64,000 nt of DNA from Cristatella mucedo. Lineage: Eukaryota > Bryozoa > Phylactolaemata > Cristatellidae. Positions 50,110-62,859 of this stretch are shown in pieces (positions within the stretch are counted from its first letter, which is position 1; each line of letters begins with the position of its first letter). The position numbers and the translations under genes were made by a program. A model generated the notes under the pieces. That model did no database searches and was not told where the DNA came from. It saw only the letters and a program-made list of their open reading frames with translations. The stretch spans positions 704,501-768,500 of the forward strand of contig WPIO01000042.1 of assembly GCA_009760855.2 (NCBI GenBank). Direction: 5' to 3'.

Positions 50110-50250
50110 AATATAATTCATTTATATAGCTCCCCAAGAGAACTCAATCTCTATTTAGGCGCTCCACATATGCCTCGGGGCTCGAGCCCACGACCTCAGT
50201 CAGACCTTGGTCGGGCGAGCACCTTAACGCTAGACCAAACCAGCTCGGCG
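50110..50250 (-). mobile_element. SINE-1 copy, near full length
   Basis: The + strand reads TTCATTTATATAGCTCCCC, AGAGAACTCAATCTCTATTT, GCCTCGGGGCTCGAGCCCAC and GAGCACCTTAACGCTAGACC. On the minus strand this is an A-box-like GGTCTAGCGTTAAGGTG, a B-box-like GGGCTCGAGCCCC and a LINE-A-like tail. Confidence 0.8.
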
Positions 50251-53019
50251 TTTCACTTAGCTAAATGAGATACATGAAAACATTTGAGAATTCGACCAAA
50301 AAAATTCAATTGAGTATAAAAGCCACGATCATCTTCAATATAAGGTGAGTGACTTCCACCGCTTTAAAGTTTGAATGTTTAGCCTGTTCAGTGCGAGATT
50401 GAGCCCAACTTTTCATCAAGCTGGCAAGATCTGTAACACGTTTATATGTTGGCAAGATGCTGTGCCTTGAAAGTGGTAGCATATTCTAGCTTTGGTTCCC
50501 GACCAAAACATTCATTTATCTAGTATACTGACTAGCAAGGCTAGCTGAACCAGAAAATAATACTTCAAGTATAAAACTGCCTTCTTCTTCAATTTAGAAG
50601 TGTGGTCCCTACCATGCCATAAAATTGTTCGATCCATTTGACCATTTCAGCACACTCATATATGTAGTATCTATATATAAGATATCTATATTATATGCAT
50701 ATATATATATACATAATAAGAAAAATAACTATAATAGGAAAAGTTGAATAAAAAGTATGTATCAATTCAGTTGCATTCAAAATGCTCCGGCGAGTCAATA
50801 AATATAACGATCTCATTGAATCATAATGCTGGAGATAGATTCAATTGTTATCAATGTGGGTGTGGCTGCTATCTGAAAAATCGATCACTTATCTTGTTCA
50901 TCCAGCATTTACAAACAAGCAAACTTGCAAGCATAAAACAGTCAGCATCACTCAACTAAGGACCTGAAAAGCAAGCATAATTTCATGGAGGTAGTAGTTA
51001 TTCGAAGTAGCTAACTTCGTCAGTTTGAGGCCGAAGCGTATGCTACTGTTCCATTATGAAGGCGCTTCGTGTAGCTCTTAGAAACAAAAACATTCCTGCA
51101 GAAAGGTCGGTTGGATCCTGAGGTTCAACCAAATACAAGTAACCAAAACTAGATCAATTGCTCATTAGTCATTTTAATTAAAGTCAAAGACTATAGAAGA
51201 AAGTCGCTTGGATCTCGGAGAGGCAATAGTGGATTAAATCAACTCATCGTGCAGTTGCAGCTGTAGAGAATATGATTATATTGGGTTTGAATGGCGCAAT
51301 ATCTGGTAGAAAATCGGGTCTTTAGTTAGCTAGCGATTGCAAAAAATGGCGAAATGAAAACAAAATTTAAATAGCTTATAAAGCTCCCACAGAGACTCTG
51401 CCGATTCCTAGATTAGTTAGATGCTTATTGATCACGTTCAAGCGTTTCCACTAAATTTCGTGCCAACTTTGTCAACTGCTAAGACGTTTTGGCAGCTATT
51501 GTACTGTATTGTAGTTTTACATATACAATCTAACTTATAGCAACAATATTGAGAATATAACATGTGCTGGCACCACAGAAGAGCAACATTTCTCTACTCC
51601 AACTTCATATAGGCTGGAATAATGTAATGTATTTATAAGTTTACAAGATGATATCTTGCAGAAAACCTTTTAATGAAATACGATTCGAGTAATAAGAGCA
51701 TATTCTGTTTCTATAAATGGGGAATTAAGTTATTCTTTCTAAATTTTGCAAAATTAAGACGGATTGTGATATGATTTATAAGAGAGGTAACGCAACCTAA
51801 TTTATCCCTACCTGTAACTTAAAGAAGCCACAAAGACTAAATTGGTGCTACGCACGAGTGTTTTAGATAGCTCACTCAATGCCTATATGGCTTTCGTTCG
51901 CCACACTGCAGCAAAAAGACTTGTCACCTGGAACTGCTTAGCAACTTAACCCAAGGCCTCTAGTGAATTGAGGTTAGGTACATCGAGCCGCAAACATGAT
52001 AGGTTCAGGATAAATCTCAAAGATTAAATAGTTATGAAAATTAAGCCTCACTAAGTGAGAAAAATAGCGTCTTATAAATATAACGACCGACTGATTGAAA
52101 AATGTTTTGCAATAGACTACCAGTACTCTGATTTAAGTAAATGGAGAAACCACTAAGTGACAAGGCTGGATTCATCTGCAGCTAAAGTCTAGATTATAGA
52201 GCAATTTTTTCAGATGACAATGTTTTTAAACTTAATAAACACGATTTAATTTTGGGATTATACTATATACATATTGCTTCAGAAATAACTCACACGATAC
52301 GACTCCATCTCGATAAACAGGATTGCTGCAGATGCCACGAAACTCATGACATTCAAGGAGAAAGAATTTAGCCAGAAGGCACTCAGATAAATCTGAGTTT
52401 GTGCGACGATTTGTCTGAAGCCCGAGAGGACATTCTAAGAGTGAACATATCAATAAATTGCTTGAAGTGAATTATCTTGGAATGATTACATTATTTTATC
52501 ATGCTCACATTCCTCAACAACTATCCCAAATATAGCACGCCGACAAGACTAAGAGCTGTACAATGTAAGGTAAGAGCAGTAAGTGTCAGCACACAGTACT
52601 CGGCTTAACTAAGCCTTAATACAGAAATTAAGTAGGTTCGTACAGACTTTTGTATACACCACTAACAATCCTATAGAATGCCAAATGTTCCAACTTCTTT
52701 TTAAACCTCTGGCCTCTAAACAAGCAAAAACTTTAAACTCAGAATAGATCTTTGAACTCAACTCACCCAATATTGTCCTAAGGTTACCACGCCTTTCCCA
52801 GGTTGAACGAATTGAGGAATTCAATAGCTTCTCTTGAGTTCGCGATGGGGCGGGCCAAGCCACGTAGAAAAAACGCTTTGAAATAAAAGAAGGGGCCAAG
52901 TAATAGCTTCAAACAAGTTGTAACATCTCGTCGAGGAGTGGCCTAAATTAATGCTGTTCCCAGGTGCTAGAATGCTGTTCCCGATTCCTGGCTGCAGTTC
53001 AATGTCTAAATTTAAGCAG
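50251..53019. other. AT-rich interval, nothing recognised
   Basis: Short TA-rich runs near 50660-50715 and open frames under 100 codons without domain. No shared repeat identified. Confidence 0.4.
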
Positions 53020-54851
53020 ATCACTAGTGATCTAGTCCTGAAGTTCGTATCTCAATAAAAGAAGACAACAAGTGCTCTGGACCCTATTCCCAATGTCCTG
53101 CTCCTACGTTGCATTGATCTGCTGCTGCCACACATAACTAACATTATTAATATGTCATTAGCCTCAGGTCATGTCCCAGCACCTTTCAAAAAAGCTGTTG
53201 TCAGGCCACATCTAAAAAAAGCGACACTAGACCAAGAGAATTTGAATAACTAACGCTCAGTCTCCCTTTTACCGTTCCTATCAAAGAAACTGGAACGGGT
53301 CGTGGCAGACCGGTTGAACTCATAAATCGAAACCTAACACCTTGCTAGTAAGCTCCATTCTAGCTTTAGAGCTAATCACTCCACAGAGTCAGCATTGCTT
53401 AGGGTGTACACCAACCTTCTTAGGAATGCTGACATAGGTAGAGTGTCTGTGCTTGTTTTGCTTGATCTTTCGGCAGCTTTTGATACTATCGATCACAAAG
53501 TTCTTCTAGAACGCTTCTCATCTCGCCTGGGCATCACTGGCACTGCTCTGCAATGGTTCAGGTCCTATCTCAGTGGGAGACTCCAGAGTACTGACGTGAA
53601 TGGAAAAAGATCATCCAAGGAACCTCTAAAATATGGGGTACATCAGGGACTTATGCTTGATCCCGTTCTTTTCACAGTTTATACTCTCTATCAATCTATC
53701 TATATATCTACTGTCTCTATCGGACATAATTGCCAGCACAATCTAGGCTTTCACTTCTTTGCGGATGACACTCAGTTGTACCTTTGCTTTGATCTCTCCC
53801 AGCCTTCGAGCACCTCAAATTCTTTCAACTCACTTGCTGCATGTATTGGTGACATCCGCACGTGGGTGGCAGCAAATTTTCTTAAGCTAAACGATGATAA
53901 AACTAACTTACTAGTTATGGGCAACCCCAGTGTGATTCAGAAATTAGAAAGGCCGACGCTCAAAATTGGCTCTGCTAGCATGTCTCCTGTTGAGCTCGCT
54001 CAAAATCTAGGTGTCATATTCCAATGTGACCTCTCGTTAGACGACCATATCAGCTCCACAGTCAAATCTGCCTGTTTTCAGCTTTATAACATTGCTAAAG
54101 TTCGGGCTTGTTTGGATAACGATACCACGTCCAAGTTGGTCCGTGCATTCGTGACATCCCGTTTAGACTTCTGCAAGTCACTACTTACTGGCCTACCAGC
54201 ATGTGCGATCAGGCGATTGCAGCTGGTGCAAGACTCTGCAGTTAGGCTTGTCTGTCGTGAGCGTCGCATTTGCCATATTACACCACTTCTCGGAGACCTG
54301 CACTGGCTACCAGTCAAGCAACGGATCGTCTTCAAAGTTTTTTCGCTCACTTTTAGGTCACTTCATTCTTTGGCTCCAGCCTATCTCCCAGACCTACTCC
54401 CCCTACCAGGCCAAGCATAGTAACACACACTTTTCAGAATCCAACAGCCTACAAATACCTCGTACAAACGTCAAATCCTTTGGAGACCGTGCATTTAGTT
54501 CGTATGGTCCCTAAGCCTGGAACTCCCTATCGACTTGCGTCAGAACATCCTCTGACTTGACCACATTTAAAAAGAATTTGAAAACACACCAATTAAGGAC
54601 AGCATTTAGTGGGTCCCTGTGATTCGTCCTTCATGTGCTTATGGGTGCTGACACTGTGCATGCTACCACTAACCACATTTGCATGCTGACACTGTGCATA
54701 TCACCCCTAACCATGTTATTCATGTTGTTTGTTTATCGAGCAAGATATTACTCTCCATTCAATTGCGTTTCCCTTTGCAGGAAAGGTAAAGCACTTAGAG
54801 AGAGATTTAATTCTCCGTAGGCGCTTTATCAAGTGCATTATTATTATTAAT
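53020..54851 (+). mobile_element. LINE-A copy: RT, C-terminal domain and 3' end
   Basis: A 341-codon frame (53395-54420) carries reverse transcriptase blocks LLDLSAAFDTIDHKVLLERF, WFRSYLSGR and FADDTQLYLCF (the catalytic tyrosine of YADD replaced by Phe). These are followed by LSLDDHISSTVK, RLDFCKS, AIRRLQL, and DLHWLPVKQRI with its typical HWLPV. Before 53395 the RT continues upstream with two stop codons (near 53252 and 53323). An extra base near 54400 shifts the frame, and the rest (RAFSSYGP) continues in another frame to about 54560. The 3' UTR ends in GGCGCTTTATCAAGTGCATT then ATT repeats. This pattern fits the CR1/L2 superfamily. It is 5' truncated, lacking the endonuclease. Confidence 0.9.
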
Positions 54852-56734
54852 TATAATACCCCAACTAATGGAGGAAGTCACTCTTACTAATAGATGACAC
54901 ATCAAGACGAGCTGATGCCTCTGCTCTGAGAAATGTAGCCAGTTTCATACTGGCTTTTTTTCTATTTTATGGAGCCATCACTCAGGCTGTGGCCGGAACT
55001 TGTGTTTGCTTGATAGCCATGTTGAGCCGATCTCACTGAAGCTGCCCAAATCGCGATCGCTAAGAACTACCACCATTCTGATTTGCTTGCATGGACCAAT
55101 TTGCAATGAGTATATATATATATGCACTCTTTAGGACTTAAGTCAACAACAAAACATGCACAGACATTAGAAGCGCAGGCATCATGGTCAGCGTGCTAAG
55201 ATTGCAGTCAGCCATAGGCTATGGACTAGTGGATAGCAGCCTTGGTGAATCGTCGCCGCCGGAAACCGCACTATGAATAGGGTGGTTTTTAGAGTACCCG
55301 ACACAAGCTTCTGCAGGCGATGCCGCTGCTATTCAGTGAGGCAGTAGCTTCTGCTTTCAGCTTGTTCTCAAGTTCTTAGTTCTTTATTTATTCTATTTTT
55401 TATTTAATGTTTATTTAATTTTTTATTTAATTCTATTTTTAATTTTATTTATTTCTGGTTCTTATTTCTTTATTTAAGAGCTATATTATTTAAGATGTTC
55501 CTACGTCCTACGGAAGAACGGCCAGGAGAGCCATCGGAAAATACAGAAATTTAACTTTTTTGTATAGCTCCTAAACATAATTTGCTGTCAATCCAGCACT
55601 TTTAATATGACGCTGAATTCGGGTCTACGATCTTAATTGCGTAGGACAAGCAGTTGAGTCATTAGGAAGAAGACCAGGGCCAGACCAAAAAAACCATTGT
55701 AGCAGCGGTATTACAAAACCCGCCAGTTAATTGATTAAGCCTTTCGCTCTCCAATTCCTTTAGTCTCAGTAATAAGGGTTAATGGTATTAATTACTTACG
55801 ATATTAAGCTGGATCATAGTTGGTTTAAAAAATGGTTACGTAGCAGCTACCCTGAAAGAAATTCAGCTCACTAGCACCAGCGTATTTTTTCTCTCAGCAC
55901 AGCCTGCATGCAAGGCGTATTGTTGCTCGAATGCCGCTCAAACGGCTTTTAGCTAATGCAATACACGTTTTATCAAGTGCTCTTATGATATCTAAATGTA
56001 TTGTAATTTTTACAATAAGTGGCACTCATCAAAGCGCACATTAAAATCACACCAGGAAAAGCATGCAATGCTAGCAATCCTAGCGACGAATGCTCGCACG
56101 ATCAATTGATATTATACAAAAAAGAAATATAAATATACATATACATAAACATATGCATATATACAAATACATATATATATGCATATATATATATATATTG
56201 CATATAGTGGCTGGTTTGGAAGTAAAAATAGCACGTCAATGTTTTTCATGGGTTATTAATACAAACTCTAAATTCGGTAAGTGTCGTGTCAGATTTTGAT
56301 AAAGCCCTTCGGAATGCCTGTTCAACCATGATCTATTCTTGAGCAAAGCTAGTTGGATGCTTGGTTGATCTCGGACGTAATCTTTGGTGCAGGGTTCAAG
56401 ATTTAAATCTCATAACAGCATACCGTGACGACGAAAATCAGCAAGTGTAAGTCAAATGAATGCGAGCACTGCGCTCAGTTCAGCTCATTCACTGTAGCAT
56501 AGGTTCCTTCTGCTTTCGAAGTATTGGACGATGGCTGCCCTCCTTTAATGGCATCATTCATTAATTGCAGGAAATACATGTGCATAGGCTGATAGCGAAG
56601 AGGACGACGTGCAAATCCAAGCTTTGCTTGCAATTGCGGTCATTTTGAGGTCCCACACAAAACTCTGGTACAGCTTCCACTTCCAGGGTTACCGCAAGAA
56701 AACAGCCGTTTTGATTCTAAATTATACAGAATGC
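54852..56734. other. AT-rich interval, nothing recognised
   Basis: Contains TTTATTT-rich simple sequence at 55380-55470 and TA/CATA runs near 56130-56205. No gene recognised. Confidence 0.4.
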
Positions 56735-56802
56735 TGTTACGGGATTGAGTTCTCTGAGGGCGCTTTATCAAGTGAATTATTATTATTATTATTATTATTA
56801 TT
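56735..56802 (+). mobile_element. LINE-A 3' terminus fragment with (ATT)n tail
   Basis: GGGATTGAGTTCTCTGAGGG, then CGCTTTATCAAGTGAATT and about seven ATT units. Only the terminal 70 bases are present. Confidence 0.8.
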
Positions 56803-58559
56803 TTGTAATTTGAAAATGTCACGTAAATCCGCGGTGTTTTAGGAGGGTTCCAAACGAATTGAAGGTACTTCAAGTAATTTTTTTAGGAAAAATTGATTTG
56901 ACATAGAACTAGTTACGAGTTACGAGCTCCGACTCAGGAAAAACTTGACATTGAACTATTAGAGTTACGAGCTCAGTCACAGGACGAATTGAACTCATAA
57001 GTCAATATAATACTGCACTGCTGGTTGCCCTGCAAGCTGTGGCTCGTGGGATGTTTCTTTACCATTGATCTCGGGCGCTTGCATGAAGCAGAAGCTTCTG
57101 ACTGGGGAGCAACGGTAAATATTGTGTTGCATACAAGTTAACTTTCTGGTCTCGGTTTATGCACCGTTCACCTTAGTCAAGGAGTGCCGTGTGTGTAAGT
57201 GTGTGTGCTGTGACGTGCAAAGTTTTTTTATTTTATGGTCATATTACTGAAGTCTTATCTCCGCACAGAACACCAATTACTGCGTGGGCTAAGCCCAGGA
57301 TCACCTAAGTCGGCCAAAAATTAAAGCTGTCACCATGATTTTGGTATCCCAGAAGGATTTAAAAAGCCATACGTGCTCCGGTACTGAATTCTAGAACTTA
57401 AGAGTACTATGGGTGACTGCCTAATCTCCCAAGTCTTAGCTCTGGTCAGAACCTCTGGTATAAAGTATCTCTCAATAAAGATACGAGTTTTCGATACTAT
57501 ACATAGTATTGCAAACCGTACATACTCGTCTGTGATTTAGGCCAAACAAAACTTTGCAACAAGGCTAGCGATGCACGCCGAGTCTTTGCATTATATGCAG
57601 CTATAATTACCTTGAAATGTAATAGCTACTTTTAAAGCCAGTAAAATGGCTGACCACTTGGCTGCAGCTTCGAGTGATAAGCTGAACAACCCTACTCTAC
57701 AGACATGCAACCGCATCCCAAATGTGCATGGGTAAATCGCTTTGGCGAGAGAAATGATCCTTTTATGAAAGAATCAATGTGTGAAATACAACTTCCTCAT
57801 CACCAGTGCCGTAATTCCCTAATAAGCAGCGTATTATGAAGTTGAAAAGTCATCAACGATCCCCATTTTTCGCTGTGAACAGATTTACACACAAATTATG
57901 AAATTGCAATGCAAATTCAGAAGTTACGAACCTTATCAGTCACGTTAGGTCTGCATTTTAGTTAATTTTTATTATTAAGCTGTCATCTATTTGAAAGATT
58001 GAAGCAGATTGAAACTGAAATGAATCAATTGAAGCTAAAGTAGTGACTTGCATACATTGATAAATCACGAATCAGTTATGTATATATTGGCATTCGAAGT
58101 TTTTTGGGACTGGTGTTGTGCTATTAGTTGGCAAAATTTGCTGTGAATTTGAGCTAGTCATGTGCCTGAATGCTTTGTTATTTCCAATATGCTTTTATCA
58201 GGTACGCTGGAGGGCCAATTGACGCCATTAAATTTGAAACTCATAACAACCTTCTCAAAAAAGTCTGGTGCATAAAAAGTATGCATTTGACCTGGAAAAA
58301 CATCGTATTTCTTGGATCGTTGTTATGAGTAATAAATGTGTAACTGCTTCTTACGCAGTGCTAGGTTGTCGCTGCCCTGTCGCGCTAGGGGACGTTTCAT
58401 GGCTCTATAAATATTAAATTATTGGTCTTTAATGCTCACCCGTTATTACAAGATTGCTCTCGAGGCAGGAACTCGTATTGGGAAGGTAGCTAGTAGACAA
58501 CAAAGTATTTTCCAACGTGCAGCTTGTTTTCTTTTGATTAATCTTACGATATCGTTCCG
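56803..58559. other. Interval with no recognised gene
   Basis: AT-rich, no shared repeat or domain seen. GAGTTACGAGCTC recurs near 56915-56970 as a short local duplication. Confidence 0.4.
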
Positions 58560-58775
58560 GCTCAATGGAAACACTGTGCATGCTGCCACTAAACACTTTT
58601 GCATGCTTACCCTGTGCATGTAACCCCTAACCATGTTATTCACGTTGTTTATCAAGCATGCTATTACTCATCATTCAATCGTGTTTCCCTTTGCGGGAAA
58701 TGTAAAGCGCCTACAAAGATATTGAGTTCTCCGAGGGCGCTTTATCAAGTGCATTGTTTTTATTATTATTATTAG
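58560..58775 (+). mobile_element. LINE-A 3' UTR fragment with (ATT)n tail
   Basis: CACTGTGCATGCTGCCACTA, TAACCCCTAACCATGTTATT, GGGAAATGTAAAGCGCC and GGGCGCTTTATCAAGTGCAT align with the 3' UTR at 54645-54845 and 63860-64000. ATT repeats follow. Confidence 0.85.
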
Positions 58776-59005
58776 GTTCAGATTGCATCGATGAACAGCC
58801 TGAGAAGTCCTTCAAGGTTGGCAGGAAGTTTACTCATCGCTCCTTACTCATCTTTAATCATCGCTCCCATCTGTTGTTTTTAAGTAGTACTTGCTATTCG
58901 CCTACAGTGAATATTAGTACACTTTGTGGGGTTTTGGGTTCATATTTACTCGTAGTCCGGCCGAAGAATTGAGCTTCCGGTCTTAAAGAATTCAGCCGCG
59001 GCTTT

Positions 59006-59392
59006 CAGGATTTTTGGTGGCAACCTTTTGAGACACGAATAGAAATTGCAATTCAGATGCGATGTCCTCATTTTTTAGCTACCTTGATCTCTTAAAATAT
59101 AGCTCTGCGTGCAACGTTTATTGCTGTAATTCATAGATGCATCAAAATATGGTTGGTAGCTCTACAGACACAAGTTCTGATGATGATAACGCAAGGTTTA
59201 CTAAAACATATATAGTTATTTAATAACTATTAATTTGACTTGGCATCTGAGCGACCGTTGCGATTGTTCGTTCGTTCGTCTGGCTATGCCTTCTCTGCGG
59301 GGCAGGCGGAGTGGGCGTGGCTTCTTCCGGCCCAGTGTTCCTTCTTGACCTCTTGAAATGGCCTAGTGGTACGAAATGTTTGCCAACCTCTG
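59006..59392. mobile_element. Possible non-autonomous hAT-like DNA transposon
   Basis: The left end reads CAGGATTTTTGGTGGCAACC TTTTGAGACACGAAT. The reverse complement of the right end reads CAGAGGTTGGCAAAC ATTTCGTACCACTA. Ends of the type CAG-GGTTGGCAACC-TTT with a nearby GACACG/GTACCA are typical of hAT relics. I see no 8-bp target duplication (GCGGCTTT against GTTTAGAT) and no transposase, so this is tentative. Confidence 0.35.
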
Positions 59393-62236
59393 GTTTAGAT
59401 CATCTGCCTCAATGAGACAATTTTTTGCATAGATACAGAATTATCCTATGCATTCTGGAAAACCTGGTACTACAATGGCCTGACCATAGGAATAGTCTTA
59501 TCCACTGAATTTTCAAAAAAAAACAGCCGGAAACACGGGCGACAAGTTAGAAACTGACGTTTGCTTCACGAGCTCTTCAGCTACATGGTATGGTCTTCAT
59601 ACTTTCAGCTATGTTTAAAGCTGAATAAAGTTGGGCTTTCTAAAAGGACGACAAAAATTCCAAACTTGCTAAGAAAATGGCATCTCAGACTAGCTTGCAT
59701 CCATGAAAGAAAACGTAGGTACGTGAAAAACTCAGCGAAAACTCGACGAAACCACACCCTCTCGCTCTGCAGCCTGGCCAGACCTCACTCCAGTCTTTCT
59801 TCGCCAGCAAGTAGAGAACAGAAATATAACTCCGACTGCGGTATAGCTAGCTTTATTGACCAAAAGAAGACCGCTGAGCTGAAAACGAGGTTCTACACGA
59901 CTATTATTCGTGGCGATATAGAGTTTTTCAAGACCTCGGTCCTTTTTGGGTCTCGGTTATCACCAATAGTCCAAATGGGCGATTCCAGGTTGTCTTGCGA
60001 AAAATCAAGGATGACGATAAAAGCGCCTACATTTTCACTTTAAATTAAATAAAGTAATACCTGTTTTTTTATTCAATTCATGGTAGCTACTTGTCATATT
60101 AGAGCCGTAAGTATTACAAACTTGACTACAAGTATGACTGTGGGGACTTTTGTTGACGCGACAGAGTTACTCAAGGAATTGAATTCAAATTCGTTGAATG
60201 TACTACCCGTGACGTAACATTTTATTGTTGGTGTTAAAATCTGAAGCTGCTCTGTAGCGATCGTTGCAATATCCAAATTACACCGATTTTTCTCTTGCCG
60301 CAACGGCTCTCCATTTAGAGGTTCTTGACCTTTATGAGTTGTCCGGTCACTTGTTTTCCGTTCACTATATCACTCCGGCGTTGCGACCGGAAATTTTCCC
60401 AACCATGTCATCCTTCCCCTTTTTCCTGGCTCAGATGTTTTAGCCCGTGCTTCCAGCCAAACTGAAATACTTTGGGGCCCGCCAAGCGTTTAGCTCTCCC
60501 TACCGACATAAAGACCGCCCTCCCCACTGAGGTCACGACAATCCAACTTCAACTAGACAATATTGAAAAAAATGCTAAACCTTAATCACTCGACCTTTAA
60601 ATTATTTGAGAAGTCCACATGAATTGACCGTTTAATGCATGCGAGTGAGGATTGTGCATTTAAATGGTAACCAATTGACATGCTTACTGTTTGCAAGAAA
60701 ATGTGAAGAGTCTTCACAGAGAATTAGCCCATGCCCTCATACAATGCTAGGTGCTTACTTTACTTCACCATTTACATGTGGATTAAAAAGTGCAGTCTCA
60801 TATTTAAAACAGAAATTCGGATTGGAAATACTTCAGTTAAGGAATATGTTCATAGGTATAATGTAACCGAAGTCATTACTGACCCACTAATATCAAGGGA
60901 ACCCGTGATAACGCAAGCTAAAATAGAGAAATGCAGTCCTATTAATGCTAGAATTTTATTTCTTCAGAAAAATCTTTATAAACCTCGAAACACCGAGAAA
61001 AAAACAAAAATAATGAATCTTTTTATATATTTTTTTTTACATGGAAATGCTTCTAAATTATGAAGGACTGTCAGACGTTTCATCAAATGCAGGCTCAGTG
61101 GGTAGATCAGTCACTTATGCTGGCCGGCTAGAGCAGAGATGTAGTTTCATTTAGAAGTGTGAACGCATTAGAAAGTTATATAACACAACTCTACAGAGAT
61201 GGAACTTGGCTGCTGCCGAAGGTTCACCGAGCCCCGTAATCTTTTACAAGCAAGCTGAAAGGGGAATTCTTTTATCTAATAGTTCATGTAAGGATTTTTA
61301 GTTTTATCAATCAAAAACATGCCTGATATACAACATGCAATCTGATGAAAAAACCACTTACTGCTTTTCACCTTGCTTGTTATTGAATACGGCATTATTC
61401 GCGTTACGGACCTTGAACTGGCAACTAACGTAAATGCAAATTATGGCTTAAGCACAAAACTTTGGTTTGAATAGGAAGAGCTTAAATTAGAGAACAGTGA
61501 AGAAAGGAGTGAGGAATCATCCCCAAATAGGAAGCCAGATAGAGCTTTGCATGCAACTTCGGGAAGAATCTCACAGTCCGGTAAAAAGGAAGTGATCTAA
61601 GTAACAGCACACTAAATATCACGGTCACTGTCACCATTGATTTAAGCAAATGTAGACAGTCAACCTCCGACTTTGGAAACAGAAATCGACCGGAAGAAAT
61701 GGCTTAAGTCAAATTTTCGCAAGTTGAGAATCGTATAAGATAGCATACAGTACCCACAATGCATGGCTGTAAGACATTATTTCCTGCCAACGCTTTTCAG
61801 CGTTGTCAAATATACTGTTGATGTTCGGATGTTTTAGGTTTTCTTATCATTTGATAAATTTGAATACAGTTTGGTTTCCAATTTTTGCGTGACCGTAGCT
61901 GAATTTGTATCTCCGAATTTTCCAAGTTAAACCATCAGAATTTGGCAGCCGACTGCTTACGATTTAAGCTTATAAATACTCATATGAACGTACGAATGCA
62001 CGCACGCATATATACGCACGCACATATAATATAAGCTTACAAGCATTCTCACAGGCAGGTCTACATGTACATGCGATCTCAGGAACAAAGGTCTCTCCTT
62101 ACCCGATACACAATTAAAGAAGGACATGCACCCACAAATAAGACAAATACAATTAAACCTGACTATACTGTCACACTTAGGTTAATGATTTACAAATGCA
62201 CCAGCAATACGTCTAAACATTGTATTACATTTACCA
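59393..62236. other. AT-rich interval, nothing recognised
   Basis: Open frames at 59561-60043 (160 codons, Lys/Arg-rich, no domain) and 60731-61063 (110 codons) are unconvincing as genes. No shared repeat seen. Confidence 0.4.
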
Positions 62237-62366
62237 AATATATATATATATATATATATATATGGTAATATATATATATATATATATATGTGCGCGTGTG
62301 TGCGCGTGTGCGCGCGTGTGCGCGCGTGTGCGCGCGTGCGCGCGCGTGCGCGCGTGCGCGCGCGTG
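62237..62366. repeat. (TA)n followed by (GC/GT)n alternating tract
   Basis: TA runs at 62239-62265 and 62269-62289, then GTGCGCGTGTGTGCGCGTGT-like alternation to 62366. The whole stretch is alternating purine-pyrimidine with few breaks. Confidence 0.95.
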
Positions 62367-62497
62367 TTGTTCTTGAAAAGGGAGTCGCAGGTAGCCCCCC
62401 ATAGCCCCGGCAGGGCAAGGCTCCTCCAGCTAACATAATTCAATAAATTCAAATATTTCAATAAATACTGTATAAATAAATAAATCTATTTATTTGT

Positions 62498-62499
<2 letters not shown>

Positions 62500-62533
<34 letters not shown>

Positions 62534-62534
62534 G
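62500..62534. repeat. (TA)n microsatellite
   Basis: About 17 TA units with one GT break at about 62519. Confidence 0.9.
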
Positions 62535-62859
62535 GATGTAATGCTGCAACTTTATTGTCAGAAATAACGTACATGTCCTCATGGCCAGCCTGTTATTCGG
62601 CTGCCGAGGCACTCAGGTCAAACAACGGAAGCTTCGGCTGCTTTGTGGAACCAGCTATTTTTGCAAACATACCCTAAAAATCACTCCGCTGATCCAGCGA
62701 GCTGCAATATTGTTTGGTTTCTTTTAATTTGAAGAACTCTCTGGTTATAAAAACTTTAAAATGTACAATAACCCTTCTTTTACATTGCTGTGGCGAGAGA
62801 TTAATTACGGGAAACAGCGTGAGTATAGCTTTTGAGGCAGACATATCGGAATTCCTCTC

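Noticed and set aside
59561-60043. 160-codon + frame
   Set aside because: Basic, featureless translation in AT-rich sequence without supporting signals.
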